From assembly GCA_004380135.1 (NCBI GenBank), contig QXCR01000079.1, positions 1 to 64,000 of the forward strand: DNA of 64,000 nt. Direction: 5' to 3'. Every line of letters starts with the position of its first letter. The first letter of the stretch is position 1. Position numbers and translations under genes: made by a program. This DNA is from Stemphylium vesicarium. Taxonomy: Eukaryota > Ascomycota > Dothideomycetes > Pleosporales > Pleosporaceae. The notes under the pieces are model-generated. The model was not told the DNA's origin. It did no database searches and worked only from the letters and a program-made list of their open reading frames with translations. Shown in pieces: positions 33,792 to 43,407 of the stretch.

Positions 33792-35831
33792 TCAAAAACC
33801 CTTGCCATCAAGATATTCCTGTACTCTCTCCAGGAGATCCGCCTTCTTACCCGCACTACTCTGACCTCTCGCACCCAGCCATTGCTTCAACACAGCAACA
33901 GTCTGCTTGCTGATTTGGCCACTGTTATTCAAATCAGCCATCTGCTGATCCGTCACACCGTCATCCTCGTCTCCATCTTCTGCTTTGACCTTCGGCTCTT
34001 TCTTCACACGTTTCGCAGCCGGCTTCTTCTCCTCTCCGTCTGCGGCGTCTCCACCAGCAGTACGTTTCTTAGCCGTAGGTTTTCCGCGGTGTGTAAGTGC
34101 GGACTTGTGCTGCTGTGCGTATGCTTCTTGGAACTCTTTGCCGTAGTCTTCGATGTACTCTCCACAGCGCTTGTCGATTTGCTTGAAGCGCGGGATTGTC
34201 TTGTCATCTGGATGGTCGGGTAGTTCTTCTTCCAGTGCTAGGGCTTGCAGAATGCGGTAGAACCATTGGAGATCTGGGTTCGGATATCGAGATGGATCGT
34301 AGATGCCTTTGGGAAGTTGAAGCTGTTCGATGATGAGGCGCATCTTATCTGTGAGGGCGTCGGTGGTTTTGAGAGGCTCCTCTGGTGGTGTGGGGAATTG
34401 GCGGATGTCGTCGGCGAACGGGAGGGGTACGAGCCACAGACCTGGTGGCATGACTTGCTCGCCCTCTTCGTTGGTTTTCTCTTCGCCTGGCATGAGGGCT
34501 GCGAGCGTGGGTGCGGCGTTGCGGCGGGCGATGAACCATACCAAACCCATCTTTTTAGACTCGAGGAGCTTCTGCTGTAGGGCAGAGAAGACGCGTGTCG
34601 AACCGATGTAATCCGCCTCTGATGGGTAGATGAAAGTTGATTTGTTGGTATTTGCCCATATTGGGACACTGGAAAGAGGCTTGAAGCCGATGATCCGTAT
34701 GACAGGCTCGCCAAAACATTGCCGTATCTTGGTAATTTCTTCAGGTGTGAATGTTATGGCATCACCGCCGAACTTGTAGGCTTTCCGCAAATCGGTCTTC
34801 TCAACAGTCCGTGCTGTGTCATCGGCCATGTGTGAAGTTGACGAGGTCACAATTTGTGGTTTCTCACCTCCCACCCAGACGTAGCATGATTTGACATGTT
34901 CCTGACGCTTGATCAAGATATACCCTTTCACCCCAATACGCAGATCGGGACCAAGCTCCATCGGCAATGAGAACAAAGCTCGACGAGGTGTGGCTTTTGA
35001 GTTGATCGATGAGATGAGTTGCTTCAAGAGAGAAATACCCTCGCCGCTCTTAGCGACTTTTGTTGTGGAGGCCATAGCAACCGGCGCATCAGGATCGGAG
35101 GGAGATGTTGGGTAGACAAGGTCATCGTAGAAGCGTGCTCGATCGAAGCTATGGTCTGGTTGTGAAATAGGAAATAGGTCGATAGTGCAGCCCAAATCGT
35201 ACAAGTCTCGCGCTCGAGTGACGGCCGTGTCCTTGTCCGCCTTGACCTTGACCGGGTAATCGTTGTCAGTGACTAGAAACAGACGCCGTGACGAAAAGTT
35301 CGGGGCCTTTGTAGTGAAGATCTGGTTTGCGCAGAAGAGCACTGTTGCTATGCTGGCACCATCCTTTGCTGGTTTCAGTATCTCTTCGGCTTCTTCCTCA
35401 TTTTCCACCATGTCTCTCAGTCGCTTGACGTCCTGCGCGGAGGGTACGTCCAGGTCTGCAAGTAAATAGCAATTTTGGAATGTGCTATCACCGTCTAGCA
35501 ATTCCGTCTTCTCTGTTCCGAACAGCAGTATGCCCATCATATCGTTCGGGTTCGAGATGATGCGCTGTTGCATGAGCTGGTAGGCACATTTGAGGGCAGC
35601 AGAGGTGGGGGAATCGCGTTCGGCCTTTTTGTCTTCGGACTTGGGCGGTCTTTCGAGCATAGTGGGGCTGACGTCGATTGCGAAGAGGACGGCATCTTTG
35701 ATAGTTTTGTAGCTCTACAGTATATTAGCAGAAAGAAGAGAGAACAGATGATACAATAAGCGCACAGAGTCGTCGATCTCCTCCTCCTCTTCCTCCTCTT
35801 CGCCTGGGCGATTGTCTTGCGGGTCCGCCAT
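33792..35831 (-). CDS. KU70: Ku70, ATP-dependent DNA end-binding subunit
   Basis: Nuclear DNA-end-binding subunit of the Ku70/Ku80 ring, needed for non-homologous end joining and chromosome-end protection. Two exons, 35766-35831 and 33792-35714, joined over a 51-nt intron give 662 residues. The first exon encodes MADPQDNRPG followed by eight glutamates. Then come the von Willebrand-like domain (DAVLFAIDVSPTML), the beta-barrel/ring region (GVKGYILIKRQEHVKSCYVW, YKFGGDAITFTPEE), the C-terminal arm, a lysine-rich nuclear-localisation stretch (AAKRVKKEPKVK) and a SAP domain at the end (SKQTVAVLKQWLGARG). All parts of a full Ku70 are present. It is divergent from ferrochelatase (416 bp) and convergent with the Est1-type gene. 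Confidence 0.93.
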
Positions 35832-36247
35832 GATGGGCCAGTCGCGTTTGAGTATAGAAGCTATGCCTTTGCGCCGTAGCAAACTCCGGTGGGGGATTTG
35901 TGAACTTGGGCCCCTCTCAGCGGGACGGCAGGCTTGAAAAAGAAAAGACGGCGCCTCCAGCAAACACATCAATGTCGTTGCGGCGGGACAAGCGCAAGGC
36001 AACCGTAGGCACGCGCCTTAGCTCCGACACGCTCGCACGTGACTGTCAGCCACGGTGGGGCTTCTTCTAGCGTCCGATCTTCAGCCTCGATCGTCATAGG
36101 TACGGCCAACACGACGGCCGCCATTGGCTGAAGCTTTCCCTCCGCTTCCAGTTCCGAACATTATTCACGTTATTGTTCTGGCCTTTCACTCTCACCTTTT
36201 GACAAACCACTTCGGGAAGACGCTTTTTTCTCGTCGCAAACCTCACA
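35832..36247. promoter_or_regulatory. Divergent promoter, Ku70 / ferrochelatase
   Basis: This 416-bp shared upstream region contains ATTGG at 36123-36127, a reverse CCAAT box 121 nt before the ferrochelatase ATG. CCAAT boxes bind the Hap complex, which controls haem and iron genes in aspergilli (family knowledge); use here is inferred. Confidence 0.35.
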
Positions 36248-37584
36248 ATGGCTCTCCGATTATCTTGTTCCAGCGCTGCAAAGCGTGCAACTTCCACTGC
36301 ACCCGCCACATCTCTCCTCTCATCGTACAACGCGCAATGGAGGAGAGGCAATGCGACAGTCGCCCCGACGCAGGTTCCGACAGGGGCAAAGGGACCGACT
36401 GCTATGGTTTTCATGAACATGGGCGGGCCGTCAACCACGGATGAGGTCCACGGTTTCCTGAGCATGTTGTTTGTACAGCTTCCGCACACGCATCATTGAC
36501 TAGAAACTTACCGAGGCAGGCCGACAAAGACTTGATCCCGCTGGGCCCCCTCCAGAACTATATTGGACCCTACATTGCGCGGAGGCGTACACCCAAAATC
36601 CAGAAGCAGTATGCCGAGATTGGTGGTGGTTCGCCTATCAGGAAATGGTCCGAATACCAAGCCGCAGAGATGTGTAAGATTCTGGACAGGACATCACCCG
36701 AGACTGCACCCCACAAGCCATACGTCGCTTTCCGTTACGCCAATCCCATTACCGAAGACACCTACAAGCAGCTGCTGGCAGACGGCTTTGGAGGTGGTAA
36801 GGGCGGTCGCGCGGTGGCCTTCACACAATACCCACAGTACTCCTGCTCCACCACCGGATCTTCCCTCAATGAGCTCTGGAAGTGGAGGACAAGACTGGAA
36901 GGAAAGCGCGCCGGTGGAGAGACTGGCCAAGAAGTAGAGCCAGAGGGTGCTATTAAGTGGAGTGTCATTGACCGCTGGCCCGCACACCCGGGTCTCGTCG
37001 AGGCATTCGCCCAGCTCATTGAGAAGAAGCTCGCAGAATACCCTGTCGAGCGTAGGGACGGCGTCGTCATCCTCTTCTCCGCACACAGTCTTCCCATGAG
37101 TGTTGTAAACCGAGGTGACCCATACCCATCCGAAGTCGCAGCTACCGTCTACGCAGTCATGCAGCGCCTCGGCATGAAGTACAAATACCGTCTCGTCTGG
37201 CAATCACAAGTCGGACCACAACCCTGGCTCGGAGCCCAAACTTCAGATACCGTCAAGGAGTACATGAAGAAGGGCCAGACAGACATGCTCCTCGTACCCA
37301 TTGCCTTTACTAGCGACCACATCGAAACACTGTACGAACTAGACAAGGAGGTCATTGGCGAGGATGCCGAAGGCCACGAGGGTGTCAAGCGTGTGGACAG
37401 CTTGAACGACAGCCCCGTCTTCATCGAGGCACTAGCAGATATCGCCAAGACCCATCTGCAAAGCGGCAAGGCTTGCAGCCCGCAGATGCTTCTCAGGTGT
37501 CCAAAGTGCACCAGTGAGAGGTGTCTGGCACAGAAACAATTCTTTTCCGGACAGACGCAGCATATTGACCCTCCCGCGGCGTAG
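36248..37584 (+). CDS. HEM15: Ferrochelatase, mitochondrial
   Basis: Inserts ferrous iron into protoporphyrin IX at the matrix face of the inner mitochondrial membrane, the last step of haem synthesis. Two exons, 36248-36472 and 36520-37584, joined over a 47-nt intron give 429 residues. The N-terminal 50 residues are Ser/Arg/Ala-rich without acids, a mitochondrial presequence. The core starts at TAMVFMNMGGPSTTDEV. Signatures are YPQYSCSTTGSS, FSAHSLPMSVVNRGDPYP (catalytic His) and PIAFTSDHIETLYELD. The C-terminal tail carries CSPQMLLRCPKCTSERC, a cysteine arrangement that can hold the [2Fe-2S] cluster known in animal and some fungal enzymes but absent in baker's yeast. It is convergent with the HET gene 156 bp away. 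Confidence 0.95.
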
Positions 37585-37740
37585 TGTTCGTGTCCGACTA
37601 TGATTGCCTGTACATTAGCTTATGTAGCGTCTGGAGCCCCCAACACATTCTGTACTACTTTGTTCAAATATGGCACGTAATCAAAAGCCATTCATACGAT
37701 TATGATATATTTTATGCGACCTATGACCTACAGCCTGCCC

Positions 37741-39420
37741 TTAAGACAGCATTCGTCTTAATGATGTAAGCCCTCCTCGGTATGCCGCTTTTGCACTCTG
37801 TACAGGCTGGGATCCAGTCCTCGGAGGGGGCAGCAACTCATAGTAAACAAGACCGCCCTTATCCTCTGTCGCCTTCCTACACAATTGCAACGGACCCCGT
37901 GTCCTCTTGTAGTGAGGGTTGTCTTTCAATAGATGCACCAAAACATCAGCTGGAAGCGAAATCCTAAACACGGGCGAAAAGTCGCGGCCATCATCACCCG
38001 TGTCATCAATATTTAGTGTGTCGAAATCAAACATGCTATGTTCCGATGGCGCACCATCAACCTGGAGAAGAGGAACGTCTATCTCGAGATTTTTTTCTCG
38101 CTCAAAAGCCCGCTGGACTGTGTATCTCGCTGTCCCTGTCTTGGTGTGGTATCTCCTAAGGTAAAAGTGCGCGCCGCCAGGACAGCAGGGACACAACTTT
38201 TGGATACAGAAGAGGTAGGCTCTGGTTTCTGCGTTTGGAAGCTTAGTCTGGCAGGTTGAGCATATGGTGGTCCAATCGTCTAGATCGGGCCCGCTGTAGA
38301 ACTCGGTTTCGGCTGCCTGGATAGGGAGCTCAAGGATGGGCATGTTGGAGCCGGGGCTGTTCTTCGCATGGAAATCCGTTTTGTACTCCAGAGCGTCGAT
38401 CAGGTAGAGCCAGAAGCACACGCAGAGGGATTTCTGTAGCGCCTTTATTACGTGCAGGAATACTTCGGTATCGGAGCTGTCGTAGTCCACGGGTATGAGA
38501 GCTGCATCCGATGCGATGGATAACAGTGAGTAGATGCGATCGCGCGGTCTCTGACTCTGTCTGCTAGGAAACCCATTACAGATGCGAGCCAAGTTCTGAC
38601 CCCTGATCTGCAGCTGCCCTGCCATGGTTCTTACATAGGTGGCGAATACACGTATATCGAACCCCCATTGTTCTTCACGCAGGTTTCTTCCCTCTTCGTT
38701 CAATCGACCAAACGCCCTCCACATGACTCTGAGGTCCATGGGGTTTGTTTCGGTCTGGCCCACTAAGAGTACGAGACGGCGTGCTAGTACAATCTCCTGG
38801 GTAATCCATGCTCTTTTCCAGTATTGGTTGTGCACCACTTCCATCCAGTTGTCGTGAAGGTGGCCATTGGTGTCTGTACAACGTTGATTCCACAGATCCC
38901 AAAAATCCCAAAAATCAAACTTGCGTGAGTTGAGTTTCGTGGCCTCGGAAGCAAAAGCGAACGCAGAACGCAAGGCCTCGCTATGGCCCAGCCATGATAC
39001 CACTTCGACCGCACTCGAATATATCGAGCCCATCTGAGCGACTTGATGGTTTCTCTCCTTGGTGGATGTCTGGTCAATGCATATTGCATCTATCCAGAAT
39101 GCGCGTGCAGAAGCTGTATACTTCTTCCGAGCAACCTCCATGAAATCTCGCAAGTTTTTCCGAACCCTTATAGCTCTTCCGTTGATCAGAATTTCTTGTT
39201 GGTTGTCTTCAGGCCCCCATACGTAGGATAGGCAAGTGTACGTCGATTCGACGCTGGCATGCCATACTTCGCACTGTAAAAGGCCTGTTTGCGATAGATG
39301 AGGTAGAAATCTGAGGAGTCGAATAGCGTCTCGAGTGTAATTGAGAGGTTCGTAGGCGAAGGAAGGTGGTGTAGAGACCACTGAATCTTTTCGCGACAGG
39401 TAACGGGAAGAGGCAGCCAT
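37741..39420 (-). CDS. HET-domain protein with C-terminal Cys cluster
   Basis: Heterokaryon-incompatibility domain protein, of a family tied to non-self recognition and programmed cell death after hyphal fusion; most members have no tested role. One exon of 559 residues from the ATG at 39420 (MAASSRYLSRKDS). HET motifs in order are YTCLSYVWGPED, FWIDAICIDQTSTKERNHQVAQM (first 20 shown by key residues W, D, C, Q), SAVEVVSWLG and WKRAWITQEIVLARR, followed by RPRDRIYSLLSIASD. After the HET region comes a block with TICSTCQTKL and LFCIQKLCPCCPGG, six cysteines arranged like a zinc-binding module, then a tail with no known domain. There are no NACHT or WD repeats and no membrane segment. The frame is intact. 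Confidence 0.88.
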   Translation of the reverse strand: MAASSRYLSRKDSVVSTPPSFAYEPLNYTRDAIRLLRFLPHLSQTGLLQCEVWHASVESTYTCLSYVWGPEDNQQEILINGRAIRVRKNLRDFMEVARKKYTASARAFWIDAICIDQTSTKERNHQVAQMGSIYSSAVEVVSWLGHSEALRSAFAFASEATKLNSRKFDFWDFWDLWNQRCTDTNGHLHDNWMEVVHNQYWKRAWITQEIVLARRLVLLVGQTETNPMDLRVMWRAFGRLNEEGRNLREEQWGFDIRVFATYVRTMAGQLQIRGQNLARICNGFPSRQSQRPRDRIYSLLSIASDAALIPVDYDSSDTEVFLHVIKALQKSLCVCFWLYLIDALEYKTDFHAKNSPGSNMPILELPIQAAETEFYSGPDLDDWTTICSTCQTKLPNAETRAYLFCIQKLCPCCPGGAHFYLRRYHTKTGTARYTVQRAFEREKNLEIDVPLLQVDGAPSEHSMFDFDTLNIDDTGDDGRDFSPVFRISLPADVLVHLLKDNPHYKRTRGPLQLCRKATEDKGGLVYYELLPPPRTGSQPVQSAKAAYRGGLTSLRRMLS

Positions 39421-40568
39421 TTGCTCGAGTCTCTTGGAAGTATCGTGTAAATGTAGTTTTTTAGGGATGGTATATCATAAGAGAGCTTTGAACAGGACGT
39501 CAGAGATGCGGATCTCGTCTGGGCTTGGATTGACCGAAGGTATATAACTTGTAATGAACGCGGCTGTGCTGCTTGAAGCTGTTTCCGCCTAGGCCTGCGT
39601 ATCGCCTATGCAGCGCATCAGCGCTAGGCTGAGATGGAATCATAGTTCTAGAGAAGCGCGAGAGTCTCCACCTTCTTGAGAGTCGTTGGCTACAGACATG
39701 TTCCATCGGTGTTTCGAGCCTGCTCTGCAGGATCTCATACGCGCCTAGACCCGTCGCGCGCGGTTGGCGAGTCGCTAGACAGGTAAATTGATATTTTGAG
39801 TAAGCTAGAATGGGAAATTAGACATTAGATTTAAGAGCACTAGATGAAGTACAATGAAGACGGTGATGCAGGACTGTCGATGTGTTGCCCAGACAGGCGC
39901 GTGCACAATGATGGGTGGGTGGGTCCGCCGCCTGCACTGGCGCGAAACCCCACTATCCCAAAAGTTGTCCACTCACTGGCTGTGATGTGCTATAACCAGA
40001 TATGCGGATGAAGCGAAGGTTGCATTATACTAGAGCAATCGTGTATTTTCTTTCATTGATCTATGTACGAAATGATGCCTTATAAGATCTTTACCTACAT
40101 TCTGTAGATGAGCGCAAGTAGGTGCTCTAGGCGCGGAGAATGTAGATGAATTTGCCAAGGTCGATATATTCTATCAGCTGTTGGAGGCCATCTTCATAGG
40201 CAGGAAAGTGCACTCCAGAGCGAAACTTCCTACCCTTTCGTCACTTTAGCCATGACCTGCTTATTGGTGAATTCTCCTGATCCGTCGGTCACTATGTTAA
40301 TTGCTGCCTTGAGCTATCGACTGATTTTAGCATAAGACCGTTTACCTGCTCCTTCAGAGTTCCGATAACTCTCCAGCAGTTCTTGTCTTCCAAAGGCCGT
40401 CAGAACTTCACCAATCTTCGATAACTAAGCCTTTGTCGAAGCGACGTCGACCGGCCATCATCAGATACCCTGATATCATCGTCCGTGAAGATGCAGAACG
40501 TCGAGATACCTGCAGAGAAAGTTGGTATGGCAGACCAAATCTGACTGTTTTGGGCGAGCTGACGTATC
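39421..40568. other. Intergenic upstream of HET gene
   Basis: This 1.1-kb stretch contains short TGGG runs near 39912-39926 and no long frame. A possible first exon for the small ORF at 40569 may lie at about 40427-40520 (ending PAEK, then GTTGGT). Nothing else is seen. Confidence 0.4.
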
Positions 40569-40895
40569 ATGGCCGAGATGCTGACGGTAGTATTAGCATC
40601 GCTGCATCCTTCTGAACCGAAATTAGAGCCTTCGGCCGCTGAGTTCACGCCTCACGAGGATTGTGATATTACCATCATGTGGCATAACATCGACTCTCGG
40701 AGTAACTTTGTCATGGTCCGTAAGGAGTCTCGGGGTCCGATCGAACGCATTCTTATGGACTTTGCGAGAGTGCTTCAGAGTGGGTTGTTGGAGGTGTACA
40801 GTGTGAATGCAAGCAAACACCTCTTCAACGTGGTGGTTGCATGCGAGAAGAATAATGAAGAAGGGGTCATGGACCAGATTCTCAGCGTACATTGA
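40569..40895 (+). CDS. Small hypothetical protein, 108 aa
   Basis: The frame from the ATG at 40569 (MAEMLTVVLASLHPSEP) to a stop at 40895 has balanced composition and a HNIDSRSNFVMVRKES segment. There is no signal peptide, membrane segment or known motif. A preceding exon at about 40427-40520 could join over a GTTGGT...GAG intron, in which case translation would start upstream. I do not recognise it and it may be a remnant or a chance frame. Confidence 0.3.
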   Translation: MAEMLTVVLASLHPSEPKLEPSAAEFTPHEDCDITIMWHNIDSRSNFVMVRKESRGPIERILMDFARVLQSGLLEVYSVNASKHLFNVVVACEKNNEEGVMDQILSVH

Positions 40896-41431
40896 AGGGT
40901 TCGACCATATGGAATGAAGCGTGGGCAATAAGAATGTTGCCTGCATGGAATCGTTCCGTTTGAGGCGCCTCTACTGTGTATTTCTGATGTCAATCCGTCT
41001 GCTTTTGAGTGATATCGCATCAGATAGTCTTCTATTCCAATGAAAAACTCGCATCCTTTGCTTTTCGCATCGACTGGGGCCACATCATCTAGGTGCCCGC
41101 CTACTTATGCATTTCATGGTGGCGCATCGTGCCAGCTATTGATGCATGGATGTTGTTCAATGGAATTAGGTCAAATATGTGAAAGACTGCAGATTACTAG
41201 ATGCAACCACGATATAGATGCCTATCAAGAACATGTTGAGGCAGCAGGCTCCGAGATGTTGTTGACTCGGAGAAGATCGGGATGTGTTGAGATTTGGCGT
41301 TGAACGGAGCCTTAATCGCTTAGCGCGAAAGCGGATCCCCGAGCTGGCGGAGCTGAGCAACTTTTCGAATCAACACCACCACCGCAGTCAACCCCGACCT
41401 CACCCCCTCCACATCCTCCTCCCCTACCACA
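40896..41431. other. Intergenic upstream of PDA1
   Basis: This 536-bp stretch holds the PDA1 promoter. The last 80 bp before the ATG are C-rich and pyrimidine-rich, as often seen before strong fungal start sites. No other structure is seen. Confidence 0.45.
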
Positions 41432-42947
41432 ATGCTGTCCAGGACAATTAGGCGGAGCGTTGTCTCGCCTTTCAGGCGCAATGTCGTCGCCCCTGCCATG
41501 CGACCTACCTTCGCATCCAGGTTCGTCACCACGGACGCGGCTTCATCGCATACCGACCCGGCGAATGTGCCATCGGTAAGGAATCCTCATGCAAGGCCAA
41601 TTGAGAGGCCGTGGGTATGCGACGGGTGATTAACCGCTTGCAGGAGGACGACAAGCCCTTCGAGATCCGCCTCTCCGATGAGGCCTTTGAGACATACGAA
41701 CTCGACCCGCCGCCGTACACAATGAACGTCACCAAGAAGGAGCTGAAGAAGATGTACTACGACATGGTCGCTGTCCGGTATGGGCTTCCGGGATTTCAAT
41801 GTATATGCATCTAACCAGGCGCTAACGCGGGGAATAGACGCATGGAAATGGCCGCCGACAGGCTCTACAAGGAGAAGAAGATTCGGGGTTTCTGCCATCT
41901 TTCCACCGGTCAAGAGGCCGTCGCTGTCGGTATCGAGCACGCCATTGAGCGCGCCGACCATCTCATCACTGCCTACCGCTGCCACGGCTTCGCTCTGATG
42001 CGCGGCGCAACTGTCAAGTCCATCATCGGTGAACTTCTCGGCAGGAGAGAGGGTATCGCATACGGAAAGGGTGGATCCATGCACATGTTCGCCCCCGGTT
42101 TCTACGGTGGAAACGGTATCGTGGGTGCTCAGGTTCCCGTTGGCGCTGGTATCGCTTTCGCATGCCAGTACACCGACAAGAAGAACGTCACCCTCGCTCT
42201 CTACGGAGACGGTGCCTCCAACCAGGGTCAAGTTTTCGAGGCTTTCAACATGGCCAAGCTCTGGAACCTGCCCGTAATCTTCGGCTGCGAGAGTGGGTAT
42301 ACCACAACATAGCTAAACATGCAGTCTGCTAACTCCGCGTAGACAACAAGTACGGTATGGGAACTGCTGCTAACCGTTCTTCTGCTCTCACCGACTACTA
42401 CAAGCGTGGTCAATACATCCCCGGTCTGAAGATCAACGGTATGGACGTCCTTGCCGTCAAGGCCGCTGTCAAGTACGGAAAGGAGTACGCCGCCGCTGGC
42501 AAGGGTCCCCTCGTCTACGAATATGTCACCTACCGTTACGGAGGACACTCCATGTCCGACCCCGGAACCACATACCGAGTGAGTTGGAATGGTTCTCGAT
42601 GAAGACCAGGCGCTGACAATGTGTAATAGACCCGTGAGGAGATCCAGCGCATGCGCAGCACAAACGACCCCATCGCCGGTCTCAAGCAGAAGCTCCTCGA
42701 CTGGGGCGTCACTTCCGAGGAGGAGCTCAAGTCCATCGACAAGCAGGCCCGCTCCGACGTCGACGCCGATGTTGCCATCGCCGAAAACATGGCCGCCCCC
42801 GAGGCCACTGGCAAGGTCCTGTACGAGGACATCTACGTCCGTGGCTCCGAGCCCGAGTTCCTTAGGGGCCGCATTCCCGAGGAGAACTTCTACTACACCG
42901 AGCACGACATGGGTGGTGAGAAGAAGCCCGTCGCCAGGACGGCTTAG
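41432..42947 (+). CDS. PDA1: Pyruvate dehydrogenase E1 alpha subunit
   Basis: Thiamine-diphosphate-dependent alpha subunit of E1 in the mitochondrial pyruvate dehydrogenase complex, decarboxylating pyruvate and passing acetyl to lipoyl-E2. Five exons, 41432-41575, 41644-41777, 41838-42292, 42343-42578 and 42630-42947, with introns of 50-68 nt give 428 residues. An Arg/Ser-rich presequence (MLSRTIRRSVVSPFRR) is followed by the core: FCHLSTGQEAVAVG, YRCHGFALMRG, the thiamine motif GDGASNQGQVFEA and the phosphorylation loop YRYGGHSMSDPG, whose serine is the regulatory kinase site in other eukaryotes. Codon use is biased to C/G-ending codons, as expected of a highly expressed gene. It is convergent with PUS1 (460 bp apart). 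Confidence 0.96.
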
Positions 42948-43407
42948 ACGTCTTTTATGAGGTTTACGGGTCCGGACACATGACGAGGACAATGTGGTGA
43001 AGGTGAGGGAATTGTAATTCTAGGATTTAGAGGCTTTCTACATGCGTGTAAACAGCTAGCTAGGGAGCGTGGTTCTTGCATTGAGCGACCATTCTTGAAA
43101 CCCATCTTTTTCAATCCTTCCGCAAAGCAGTTGTGGCTGATCCTACGAAGGGGGAATGTGTGATGGTCTCACAAGAAATTTACGGCATACTTCGAGGAAA
43201 AAGCCTATGTTCATTCACGCTGCCCTTTATGATTTGATGCATTCAGCGGCATGAATTGATGCAAGAACGGGTTGCCATGGATTTTGAAATTTCCATTCAT
43301 GAATTCTGGATCATGCACATACCATCTATATGGGTATCAAAAAGGTCCGATACTTGGGGTTTGTAATCGAAACAAAGGTCACATTCCCAGAAGTCTTCAT
43401 CAAGTGA
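42948..43407. other. Intergenic, PDA1 / PUS1 convergent 3' ends
   Basis: This 460-bp region holds the 3' ends of two convergent genes. No further gene or repeat is seen. Confidence 0.5.

Noticed and set aside
41587..42231. 214-codon minus-strand frame opposite PDA1
   Set aside because: It is the antisense shadow of a highly biased coding sequence; the plus-strand protein is unmistakable.
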